In this document: in pieces, positions 1-7,107 of the stretch | Layout: every line of letters begins with the position of its first letter | Position numbering within the stretch: position 1 is the first letter of the stretch | From: Minisyncoccota bacterium | GTDB taxonomy: Bacteria > Patescibacteriota > Minisyncoccia > Phycocordibacterales > Phycocordibacteraceae | DNA length: 13,863 nucleotides | Reading direction: 5' to 3' | Assembly: GCA_018062165.1 (NCBI GenBank) | Contig: JAGOSU010000016.1 | Span: 1 to 13,863 of the forward strand | The notes under the pieces: model-generated | What the model saw: only the letters and a program-made list of their open reading frames with translations | What the model was told of the DNA's origin: nothing | Databases searched by the model: none | Position numbers and translations under genes: made by a program

Positions 1-46
1 AGTTCAGGGATACTACCAGAAATCCCCAGGGGGTTCCAGTTCATGT

Positions 47-74
47 TTGCTCCATCTCCCACCCTGTATATACT
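47..74 (+). promoter_or_regulatory. Candidate promoter of the small basic protein gene
   Basis: TTGCTC at 47-52 and TATACT at 69-74 are separated by 16 bp. The predicted start of transcription, about 7 bp after the -10 box, falls near 81, only about 5 nt before the ATG at 86. This close spacing matches other genes in the window. The -35 box is weak, so the call rests mostly on the -10 box. Confidence 0.4.
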
Positions 75-85
75 TACCTATAGAG

Positions 86-238
86 ATGATTCGCCGCGCA
101 CGAGCACGGGAACCGAAACGCCTCCGCCAAGTGAGGCAGTCTACTGTCGAAGAAAAATATCGACGGCATAAAAACAAGGTACGCATCTGGAAACGATGTG
201 TGCAGCGCCTTGCACTTGCAGCAGTCCCCGCACAATAA
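86..238 (+). CDS. Possible small, very basic protein (50 aa), unknown function
   Basis: I do not recognise this protein. From the ATG at 86 it is 50 residues long and rich in Arg and Lys over residues 3-40, with a short hydrophobic Ala/Leu/Val tail (about 41-48). The charge suggests nucleic acid or ribosome binding, but that is only inference. Three things favour a real gene: a TATACT -10 box 11 bp upstream of the ATG, a TAA stop at 236-238, and a G+C-rich hairpin followed by a T-rich stretch directly after the stop. An in-frame ATG at 47 would add 13 residues but would lie upstream of the proposed promoter, so I prefer 86. It converges on the 16S rRNA transcript, and the hairpin between them could end both. 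It could also be a chance reading frame. Confidence 0.4.
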   Translation: MIRRARAREPKRLRQVRQSTVEEKYRRHKNKVRIWKRCVQRLALAAVPAQ

Positions 239-260
239 GACCCCCGTCCGGGGGTTTGTA
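234..260. terminator. Hairpin terminator between the small gene and the 16S unit (bidirectional)
   Basis: ACCCCC (240-245) pairs with GGGGGT (250-255) across a 4-nt loop. On the plus strand it follows the TAA at 238 and is trailed by TTTGTATCATTT. On the minus strand it lies about 10 nt beyond the 16S processing stem and is trailed by CTTATTG. It could end both converging transcripts. The U-tract is imperfect on both sides. Confidence 0.55.
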
Positions 261-266
261 TCATTT

Positions 267-313
267 AGCAAAAGGTGTGGAGGAACAAGTATGCTCTTGT
301 GTTCCGCCTATTC
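267..313 (-). other. 3' arm of the pre-16S processing stem
   Basis: This segment is the reverse complement, with small internal loops, of 1916-1965 on the other side of the 16S gene. Three blocks pair: an 18-bp perfect block GAATAGGCGGAACACAAG, an ACTTGTT-CCT block with one bulge, and a perfect 10-bp ACCTTTTGCT block. In bacterial rRNA precursors such stems enclose the rRNA and are cut by RNase III. That role is inferred here from position and structure. Confidence 0.85.
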
Positions 314-457
314 GTACCTTTGAAGCGTCAATTGAGCGCTTCAATATGTACACCAGGGTACGTTATCTGGCATCCGAGTGGCGTTTAGAGACGTCCACTA
401 ACTCTCCATCTTTCGATGATCGACGATGATGTGCCTTTCGGGCAACATCGGTTCCGA
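314..457 (-). other. Structured 16S 3' trailer
   Basis: This is about 145 nt between the apparent 16S 3' end and the processing stem, longer than the few tens of nt usual in model bacteria. It can fold into several hairpins. One is GATGTTGCC/GGCACATC around a CGAAA loop (about 430-449). Another is CATC-GAAA-GATG (about 407-418). A third is TGAAGCG/CGCTTCA (321-343), enclosed by CGTACC/GGTACG. It contains no CCTCC on the transcribed strand, so it does not hide a displaced anti-Shine-Dalgarno end. No gene is seen in it. Confidence 0.6.
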
Positions 458-1912
<1,455 letters not shown>

Positions 1913-1915
1913 TAA

Positions 1916-1965
1916 GAATAGGCGGAACACAAGAATTCACTTGTTTCCTTTCCTTACCTTTTGCT
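1916..1965 (-). other. 5' arm of the pre-16S processing stem
   Basis: In the 16S leader, only a few nt upstream of the mature 5' end, this segment pairs with 267-313 over some 38 base pairs in three blocks. It ties leader and trailer into one long helix and so shows that the 16S transcript extends past 313. RNase III cleavage is the expected, inferred, role. Confidence 0.85.
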
Positions 1966-1986
1966 CTAGTGATTACTAGTTTTATT

Positions 1987-2003
1987 AAATTGTCGAAGAG
2001 CGT
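1987..2003 (-). promoter_or_regulatory. boxA-like antitermination site in the 16S leader
   Basis: The transcribed strand reads ACGCTCTTCGACAATTT, close to the E. coli rrn boxA TGCTCTTTAACAATTT. It lies between the promoter and the processing stem, as boxA does in rrn leaders, where NusB/S10 bind to prevent premature termination. Similarity and position are seen; function is inferred. Confidence 0.6.
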
Positions 2004-2048
2004 CAAAATGCCCCCACCCATCTAAGGACAGAAGGGAGCAGTCGGTTG

Positions 2049-2077
2049 ATATTACAGGCCCCTCCTACCCCTGTCAA
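2049..2077 (-). promoter_or_regulatory. Strong promoter of the 16S rRNA gene
   Basis: A consensus -35 TTGACA (2072-2077) and -10 TAATAT (2049-2054) are spaced 17 bp apart, with predicted transcription start near 2042. This is the best sigma-70-type promoter in the window and gives a leader of about 130 nt. It shows that 16S is transcribed independently of 23S-5S. Confidence 0.85.
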
Positions 2078-2111
2078 ATGGGCTAAAACCCTGTGGATAC
2101 TGGGTATAACG

Positions 2112-2139
2112 TTGCCTTTCCCCCTCATAGGCGTATAGT
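2112..2139 (+). promoter_or_regulatory. Promoter of pyrH
   Basis: TTGCCT (2112-2117) and TATAGT (2134-2139) are spaced 16 bp apart. Transcription should start near 2146, leaving a leader of about 20 nt that has no Shine-Dalgarno motif at the expected distance from ATG 2166. It is back to back with the 16S promoter, with the two -35 boxes about 35 bp apart. Confidence 0.6.
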
Positions 2140-2165
2140 ACTAGGAGCCGTCACACCTTGGCCTT

Positions 2166-2867
2166 ATGCGCCTAACGCTACCAAAGCGCGAGTATGTCGT
2201 TGTATCAGTCGGAGGATCCTTGATCGTTCCGGACCAGATCGACGTTAATTTCCTATTCCGTTTTCGTGAGCTCATCCTGCGCAAGGTCAAGGAAGGTTTC
2301 TCCTTCTACATCGTCACCGGCGGTGGTAAGCTCGCGCGCCGTTACCAGGACGCGGCAAAAGAAGCACGCGGTGACCTCTCAAGCGAGGATGCTGACTGGA
2401 TCGGCATCCACTCCACACGTCTCAACGCGCACCTCATGCGCACCATCTTTTCTGAATACTCACGCGACCGCATCGTAAAGGATCCAACGAAGTCGCTGAG
2501 AGCAAGCGACCCCGTCATCATCGGTTCTGGATGGAAACCAGGATGGTCTACTGACTACTGCTCCGTGCTTGCTGCAAAAAAGATTGGTGCAAAGAAAATG
2601 GTGAACCTCTCCAACATTGATTACGTCTACGAGAAGGACCCGCGCACCAACCCAGAGGCAAAGAAGTTTGAAACTATTTCCTGGAGCGACTTCCGCGCCC
2701 TTATTCCAAAGGATTGGGACCCGGGCCTCTCTTCCCCGTTTGACCCTATCGCTGCTAAAGAGGCCGAGTCCCTTAAACTCGAGGTCGCCATCATGAATGG
2801 TGCAAACCTCGATGAGTTCGAGAAGTACCTCGACGGACAAACGTTCGCTGGAACGACTATTTCTTAG
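2166..2867 (+). CDS. pyrH: UMP kinase, archaeal-type
   Basis: The enzyme phosphorylates UMP to UDP with ATP in cytosolic pyrimidine synthesis. It belongs to the amino-acid kinase fold family. Visible motifs are SVGGSL (14-19) for phosphate binding, GGGK (52-55), IHSTRLNA (81-88), GWKPGWSTD (122-130) and NIDYVYEKDPR (150-160). The TRLNA block and the GWKPGWSTD nucleotide loop resemble archaeal UMP kinases more than the E. coli-type PyrH, which has FFTTDSAA and an ATKVDGV block. At 233 aa it has the usual length. The ATG at 2166 lies about 20 nt after the predicted transcription start, with no ribosome binding site. It is a single-gene unit divergent from 16S, and its last 11 bp overlap the end of the converging membrane protein gene. 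Family assignment is firm; UMP specificity is by family. Confidence 0.88.
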   Translation: MRLTLPKREYVVVSVGGSLIVPDQIDVNFLFRFRELILRKVKEGFSFYIVTGGGKLARRYQDAAKEARGDLSSEDADWIGIHSTRLNAHLMRTIFSEYSRDRIVKDPTKSLRASDPVIIGSGWKPGWSTDYCSVLAAKKIGAKKMVNLSNIDYVYEKDPRTNPEAKKFETISWSDFRALIPKDWDPGLSSPFDPIAAKEAESLKLEVAIMNGANLDEFEKYLDGQTFAGTTIS

Positions 2868-3090
2868 TCAAACGCTGGTACACCAGCGCGAGCCACTGCA
2901 GTCCAACAACAGCGCTCCCTGCTGCGGCAAGCCACAGGTTGAGTGTTGCGTACACGAACGCGATTACCAGCAAGGCAATGCCTGTGGGAACACTTGAGAG
3001 AAGTGGTGGCTTCTCCTTATGAAAGAGCATCGGCACGAGCGTAAAGCAGAACATGAGCTGCATCAGAACAAGTACGTAGTCCTGCCACAT
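2857..3090 (-). CDS. Small membrane protein (77 aa), unknown function
   Basis: I do not recognise a family. The protein is short and mostly hydrophobic, with probable membrane helices at about 3-23, 34-52 and 54-71. A short basic loop (HKEKPP, 24-29) separates the first two, and the C-terminus is basic (QRLTKK). The start ATG lies one base after the TAA of the nucleotide kinase gene (TAATATG), so it is probably translated by coupling. It is the last gene of the minus-strand block. Its TAG stop lies inside the 3' end of pyrH, an 11-bp tail-to-tail overlap. The overlapping, well-formed membrane profile argues for a real gene. Confidence 0.75.
   Translation of the reverse strand: MWQDYVLVLMQLMFCFTLVPMLFHKEKPPLLSSVPTGIALLVIAFVYATLNLWLAAAGSAVVGLQWLALVYQRLTKK
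2873..2888. repeat. Perfect hairpin at the pyrH / membrane protein convergence
   Basis: CGCTGG (2873-2878) pairs with CCAGCG (2883-2888) around TACA. It begins 5 bp after the pyrH stop and lies inside the last codons of the opposing gene. On the minus strand it is followed by TTTGACT, a poor U-tract. It might mark transcript ends on either strand, but it is short and also coding, so this is uncertain. Confidence 0.35.
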
Positions 3091-3091
3091 A

Positions 3092-3634
3092 TTAGCTACC
3101 TAGTGTTGCGAGCATCTCATCAATCTTTGCGTGGAGTTCTGCTTCAGTGCCATCGTTTTGTATACGGAAGTCCGCCATGTCCATCACCGCAAAAACGTTC
3201 ATGTCCCAGGGCTCAGTTGAGGCCATCTCTCGGTCCTCTTCCTCTACAAACTGCTCGAAGGTAACCTTGTCAGTTGAAGAGCCGCGAGCTACCGCGCGGT
3301 CATAGCGAGACTTCTTGTCTGCATCAATGGCGACAATAGACGCGCCAAGCGCCTTAAGGAACTCCGCCTCCCCTACCGTACGAACGGACTCTATGATGGC
3401 ATTCGCCCCCGCTCGTTTATGGAGCGTCTCAACGACATGCGCCGGATGATGCTCCCGCCGAAGCTCGTTGCCTACGTCGCGCATGGAACCACGATGTTCG
3501 GGAAGCCCGCGCTTCTTAATCTCTTCAAGTAAAAACTCCCGCACTGAGTGGTGCTCGAAGCCCTTCTGCGTTACGAGGTAGTCAACGAGGGTCCCCTTCC
3601 CCGCTCCAATAGTTCCGGTGATGCCAAGAATCAT
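3092..3634 (-). CDS. P-loop nucleotide kinase, dephospho-CoA kinase / dNMP kinase-like
   Basis: The protein has 180 aa. The Walker A motif is at residues 7-15 (GTIGAGKGT). The LID-like basic region RYDRAVARG is at 110-118. The C-terminal segment ADFRIQNDGTEAELHAKID (154-172) resembles the ADxVIDNxGSxEEL ending of CoaE. It therefore transfers phosphate from ATP to a small nucleotide-like substrate. Dephospho-CoA and deoxynucleoside monophosphates are the candidates, and I cannot choose between them. An open frame continues upstream to 3847, but that part runs through the end of the neighbouring gene, is Cys/Arg-rich and nonsensical. The ATG at 3634 gives the canonical start just before the P-loop and sits 6 bp after a TACACT -10 box. 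The gene lies 19 bp after the 132-aa gene and one base before the membrane protein gene. Confidence 0.8.
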   Translation of the reverse strand: MILGITGTIGAGKGTLVDYLVTQKGFEHHSVREFLLEEIKKRGLPEHRGSMRDVGNELRREHHPAHVVETLHKRAGANAIIESVRTVGEAEFLKALGASIVAIDADKKSRYDRAVARGSSTDKVTFEQFVEEEDREMASTEPWDMNVFAVMDMADFRIQNDGTEAELHAKIDEMLATLGS

Positions 3635-3640
3635 GAGGAC

Positions 3641-3646
3641 AGTGTA
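3641..3646 (-). promoter_or_regulatory. Candidate -10 box for the nucleotide kinase gene (leaderless)
   Basis: TACACT lies 6 bp before the ATG at 3634, so transcription would start at or next to the start codon. I see no good -35 box at 16-18 bp. The same arrangement occurs at secD and at the Cys-rich protein gene. Confidence 0.4.
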
Positions 3647-3653
3647 GCAGAAG

Positions 3654-4052
3654 CTACGGACGGTGATGCTCGAAGGACTCGCGCATGCGCACGAGTGCCA
3701 TACGAATCTGGCGCACGTCGGTGTTCTGCGACAACAGCGCGAGATGATTGCCCAACATTTGCATGTCATTGAGCATCTGCAACAACATTTCTTTGGTGGG
3801 GGTAGGTGAGCCCGAATAGGCGCTAAGTTTATTAACCACCTGGGCATACGCCATCAAAACATGGTCGCTGAATGTCTTGATGTCCTCGTGCAAATCAACC
3901 GGAACGAACGCTCCGTAGGAATCTATATATTCAATAATCAGCCGCAGCGTGCGTGCAGGATCAAGATCCATCAACTTAAATACCTGCAGCTCTTTTTTGA
4001 TCTCTGCCGAAGAACGTTGTGGTCGCGGGTCTCCAAGCTCACCTGCTGGCAT
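3654..4052 (-). CDS. Helical protein of unknown function (132 aa)
   Basis: No family is recognised. The protein is soluble and looks almost wholly alpha-helical after a charged, Pro-containing N-terminus. Heptad-like hydrophobic spacing occurs around residues 17-45 and 85-125, and there are no cysteines, signal peptide or membrane segments. The ATG at 4052 lies 3 bp after the secF stop, so it is probably co-transcribed and translationally coupled with secDF. The kinase gene follows 19 bp later. Its place directly after secF suggests a housekeeping role near export or nucleotide metabolism, but nothing in the sequence proves that. The good fit of start and stop between neighbours supports a real gene. 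Confidence 0.72.
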   Translation of the reverse strand: MPAGELGDPRPQRSSAEIKKELQVFKLMDLDPARTLRLIIEYIDSYGAFVPVDLHEDIKTFSDHVLMAYAQVVNKLSAYSGSPTPTKEMLLQMLNDMQMLGNHLALLSQNTDVRQIRMALVRMRESFEHHRP

Positions 4053-4055
4053 ACG

Positions 4056-4964
4056 CTATGACTTTTTAGCGAATACTTTTACTAGAGGAATAAGAAGCGG
4101 TGCGGAACGGCAGATGGAAGAGAACGTACCGATGACGACACCGACGAAGATGGTGAGGGCGAAATTGCGGGTAACTTCAGGACCCCAGAAGATAATGGCG
4201 AGAAGGGCGAGCACCACCGTAAGGGCGGTGTTAATCGAACGGCCCATCGTCTCGTCAATTGATTTCCCGATGGTGACTTCGAACTCTTCCTTTATATTCT
4301 TCTCCTCGTTCAATTTGAGGTGTTCACGGATGCGGTCGAAGATGACGATGACGTCGTTAACGCAATAGCCAAGAAGTGCGAGGAGTGCGACGACGAAGAG
4401 TACGTCTACCTGCGCTCCCGTGTAGTGAGCGAGAATGGCATAAAAACCTGTCGGCACGATGATATCTATCATGAGCATGAGCACCACGATGATGCCGTAC
4501 CCCCAGGACGGTACTGGCTTTGAGACCTTCCTGAATGCCCACGCGATGTAGAGCATGATGGTCAAGATGACTGCACCGAGGGCGTAGAGCGCCTTGATGG
4601 CGAGTTCTGATCCCATAGAAGGACCAATTGAGTTTGAGCGAAGTTCCGTCACCGGATTCGTACCGCCTTGAGAAAGCGCGGCAATAACCGCGTCGTGCTC
4701 CTCAGGAGAAAGGGTGCGCGAACGAAGCACTACGCCACGCTCACCACTTTCACGAAGCGATACCTCGCCCAGTGGGACTACGGAGACCTGCTCCTTAAGC
4801 GTCAGGATGTCAGGGCGCTCAGTCTGGTACTCCACTTCGATGAGTGAGCCGCCGGTGAAATCAATTGAGAGCGGAAGACCGAGAAAGACAATGGCACCGA
4901 TAGCTACCGCAAGGAATGCCCCGGTGAGCCACAAGAAGAACGCGCGGTATTTGATGATAAACAT
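4056..4964 (-). CDS. secF: Protein translocase subunit SecF
   Basis: SecF works with SecD in the inner membrane to drive late steps of SecYEG protein export using the proton motive force (RND superfamily). Visible are a first membrane helix at about 9-29, the D1-type motif IDFTGGSLIEVEY (34-46), a periplasmic domain to about 115, and five more helices from about 123. These include the conserved GYCVNDVIVIFDRIREH block (199-215) and SINTALTVVLALL (243-255). At 302 aa it is of normal length. The ATG at 4964 lies one base after the secD stop (TAATATG), with no Shine-Dalgarno sequence, so translation is probably coupled. The C-terminus is a short basic tail (VFAKKS). Confidence 0.95.
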   Translation of the reverse strand: MFIIKYRAFFLWLTGAFLAVAIGAIVFLGLPLSIDFTGGSLIEVEYQTERPDILTLKEQVSVVPLGEVSLRESGERGVVLRSRTLSPEEHDAVIAALSQGGTNPVTELRSNSIGPSMGSELAIKALYALGAVILTIMLYIAWAFRKVSKPVPSWGYGIIVVLMLMIDIIVPTGFYAILAHYTGAQVDVLFVVALLALLGYCVNDVIVIFDRIREHLKLNEEKNIKEEFEVTIGKSIDETMGRSINTALTVVLALLAIIFWGPEVTRNFALTIFVGVVIGTFSSICRSAPLLIPLVKVFAKKS

Positions 4965-4965
4965 A

Positions 4966-6261
4966 TTATTTGAGGTGGAATCCGCTACTAGTCAAAAACT
5001 TCCAAATCTTCCCCCCTTCCTCGGGGAGGATAGCAAAGAGGAAGACGCGCGACATGAAGACCGCTGAGATGAGCGAGATGATGACGCCGAGCCCGAACAC
5101 GAGGGCAAAGCCTTTCACCAAGGACGTACCGAGCCAGAAGAGGATGATAGAAGAGATGAGCGTGGTGAAGTGTCCATCGCGAATGGCAGGCCAGGCGCGA
5201 CCAAATCCAATCTTTGCGGCCTCACGCGGCCCCTTCCCTGCCCGGAGCTCTTCCTTCATACGCTCGAAGATAAGCACGTTGGCATCCACCGCCATACCAA
5301 TCGAGATGATGAGCGCAGCAATGCCCGACGCAGTGAGCGTCACTGGGATGAACTTAATAAGTGCGACCGTAGCGAGCACATAAATAACGAGCGCGGCTAT
5401 CGAGACAAGTCCTGGGAGGCGGTACCAAATAATCATGAACAGAGCGACCAACAGGAAGCCGAAGGCGGCTGCATCAAGTCCTGCCTGATACGAGCCAGCG
5501 CCGAGCGTTGGACCAACGGTGTTGCTTGAGACGAGCTCGATAGGCACCGGAAGTGCACCGAAGTTAAGGTTCTCAACGAGATCACGTCCTTCCTCGGGGG
5601 TGAAGGTGCCGCTGATGGTTGCAGTACCGCCGGCAATTACCTCTCGGATAACGGGAGTAGAAATAGGTTCACCATCAAGGAAGATGCCGAGGGAGCGGCC
5701 GACATTCTTTCGGGTGATTTCCTCAAACATCTTCGCTCCCTCGTCAGTGAAGTGGAGCACCACGATTGGCTCATTTGCGAGCCTTCCTGCATCCCCTCCT
5801 CCAAACTGGAGCTCTGCGCTCTTAAGGAACTGGCCCGTGAGTCCCGTTGCAGCAAAGGTACCCGTACTATCAGCAACACCGTCAGCAAGACGGAACTCAA
5901 GAAGAGGCGTTGCGCCAATGGCATCAACGGCCGCCTTCACATCAGTGACACCGGGAAGCTCAACGAGAAGACGGTCTTCCTGTGCACCAGCAACCGCGCT
6001 TGAACGCTCAAGCTGCACCAAAGGTTCTGCGACACCGAAGACGTTTACTCTGCGCTCAATGACTTCGCGAAGCGCATCAAGGGCTCCCTGCTTGTCACCG
6101 ACAATACCCGCAGTGTCAGCCCGATAGATAAGCTCAGTACCGCCAGCAAGGTCGAGACCAAGACGGATGGGAAAGGAGGACTGGGGACCGTTGGTCGTGA
6201 GCGCGAACCAGCCGATTGCCCCAGCGATGAGGAGGACGATGATTGCCTGTGCAATACGCAT
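4966..6261 (-). CDS. secD: Protein translocase subunit SecD
   Basis: SecD is the partner of SecF in the accessory Sec complex. Seen in order: an N-terminal membrane helix (4-22); the motif LGLDLAGGTELIYR (34-47); the periplasmic P1 domain with base and head (about 60-255); and five membrane helices (about 262-415), which include the signature GMAVDANVLIFERMKEEL (322-339). At 431 aa it is much shorter than the 615-aa E. coli protein. Compact SecD is common in Gram-positives and reduced genomes. The ATG at 6261 is 36 bp after the folD stop and 7 bp after a TACACT box, so a secD-secF promoter that makes leaderless mRNA is plausible. No Shine-Dalgarno motif is present. Confidence 0.96.
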   Translation of the reverse strand: MRIAQAIIVLLIAGAIGWFALTTNGPQSSFPIRLGLDLAGGTELIYRADTAGIVGDKQGALDALREVIERRVNVFGVAEPLVQLERSSAVAGAQEDRLLVELPGVTDVKAAVDAIGATPLLEFRLADGVADSTGTFAATGLTGQFLKSAELQFGGGDAGRLANEPIVVLHFTDEGAKMFEEITRKNVGRSLGIFLDGEPISTPVIREVIAGGTATISGTFTPEEGRDLVENLNFGALPVPIELVSSNTVGPTLGAGSYQAGLDAAAFGFLLVALFMIIWYRLPGLVSIAALVIYVLATVALIKFIPVTLTASGIAALIISIGMAVDANVLIFERMKEELRAGKGPREAAKIGFGRAWPAIRDGHFTTLISSIILFWLGTSLVKGFALVFGLGVIISLISAVFMSRVFLFAILPEEGGKIWKFLTSSGFHLK

Positions 6262-6268
6262 GGGGGCT

Positions 6269-6296
6269 AGTGTACGTCTTTCCGAACAGTATGCAA
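6269..6296 (-). promoter_or_regulatory. Candidate promoter of secDF (leaderless)
   Basis: TTGCAT (6291-6296) and TACACT (6269-6274) are spaced 16 bp apart in the 36-bp folD-secD gap. The -10 box ends 7 bp before the secD ATG, so transcription would begin at about the start codon. Confidence 0.5.
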
Positions 6297-6297
6297 A

Positions 6298-7107
6298 CTA
6301 GCTCTTTCCGAGCAACCGGGCGGTATTCTTAAACAAGCAGGCCACCGCAACGGGACCCACGCCTCCTGGAACGGGGGTAAAGATACTCGCCTTCTGAGCG
6401 CAGTCCGGGTGCATGTCGCCTGACACAGCTCCACCTGAGCCGCTCGTACCAGCATCCACAAGCACCGCTCCCTCCTTCACCATCTCCGGACGGATGATGT
6501 GTGCGGCACCCGCGCCTGAAATCACCATGTCTGCGTCCTTGAGGAGCGCGAGCTTCTCTTCTTCAGACGTTTCCTTCACCACGTACGAAACAGCTGCACC
6601 CATGCGGGAAAGCAGTGTGCCAGTTGGAAGCCCCACGAGCTTTCCCTTCCCCACGACCACCGTCTTTTTCCCTGCGACCTCTACACCACTGCGCGCAAGA
6701 ATCTCTGCGATACCCGCAGCGACAGGTGGCACCAGCGCACCCGGCACGTTATCCATGAAGCGCGCGTACGCAGTCTCCGAAAGCACGTCAGCATCCTTAT
6801 CAAGAGGGATGGCGTTGAGCACTCGTGTCCAATCCAACTGTTCAGGTATCGGAAGCTGCACGATAACTGAATCGGCGCCCGGAGCGTTCACGGCCTTGAT
6901 GATGTCGTCTTCCGTCGCATCGTCTGGAAGTCGCACCACCTCAAGCGTCATACCCCCTTCCTCGGCCCGAGCGGTCTTAATTCTCAAATACGACTGCGTA
7001 GCTGGTGAGGGCTTCACCACAATCGCGCGCACCACCGGCGTCGTTGAAAGCGAAGCCTTCACCTCGGAAAGAATTTGAGATGCAATAGCTCGGCCGTCGA
7101 CCATCAT
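6298..7107 (-). CDS. folD: FolD: methylenetetrahydrofolate dehydrogenase / methenyltetrahydrofolate cyclohydrolase
   Basis: This bifunctional cytosolic enzyme interconverts 5,10-methylene- and 10-formyl-tetrahydrofolate. Counted from ATG 7107 it has 269 aa. Visible are YLRIK (40-44), with the catalytic Lys44 of the YxxxK motif, QLPIP (84-88), PLDKDAD (101-107), a modified nucleotide-binding loop VVVGKGKLVGLPTG (150-163), and the hallmark PVPGGVGPVAVACL (245-258). It is divergent. The usual VVGRSxxVGxP loop reads VVGKGKLVGLP, the VDGF element reads ADVL, and the segment that normally carries PCTP is replaced by ALVPP. The longer frame from 7119 (MGNL) is less likely, because ATGATG at 7107-7102 overlaps the epimerase stop in the common ATGA form. 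NADP or NAD use cannot be told. Assignment is firm; full bifunctionality is inferred. Confidence 0.92.
   Translation of the reverse strand: MMVDGRAIASQILSEVKASLSTTPVVRAIVVKPSPATQSYLRIKTARAEEGGMTLEVVRLPDDATEDDIIKAVNAPGADSVIVQLPIPEQLDWTRVLNAIPLDKDADVLSETAYARFMDNVPGALVPPVAAGIAEILARSGVEVAGKKTVVVGKGKLVGLPTGTLLSRMGAAVSYVVKETSEEEKLALLKDADMVISGAGAAHIIRPEMVKEGAVLVDAGTSGSGGAVSGDMHPDCAQKASIFTPVPGGVGPVAVACLFKNTARLLGKS

Noticed and set aside
280..284. CCUCC in the trailer as a relocated anti-Shine-Dalgarno
   Set aside because: It lies within the 3' arm of the processing stem, which should be cut away; kept only as a remote alternative.
314..457. Intron splitting the 16S tail, with a displaced CCUCC end
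   Set aside because: No CCUCC or GATCACC-like 3' exon occurs before the processing stem arm.
1984..2008. Second 16S promoter (TTGACG with TAATAA)
   Set aside because: The spacing is only 13 bp, and the sequence is better explained as boxA.
2143..2147. AGGAG as a Shine-Dalgarno motif for pyrH
   Set aside because: It is about 18 nt before the ATG, too far, and at or upstream of the predicted transcription start.
3635..3847. N-terminal extension of the nucleotide kinase reading frame
   Set aside because: It overlaps the end of the 132-aa gene, is full of Cys and Arg with no fold, and the P-loop starts right after the ATG at 3634, as is normal for this family.
5519..6127. 202-aa plus-strand reading frame opposite secD
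   Set aside because: Antisense shadow of a clear secD with all its motifs; Ser/Arg/Pro-rich composition.
6413..7078. 221-aa plus-strand reading frame opposite folD
   Set aside because: Antisense shadow of folD; low-complexity Ser/Thr/Ala/Pro composition.
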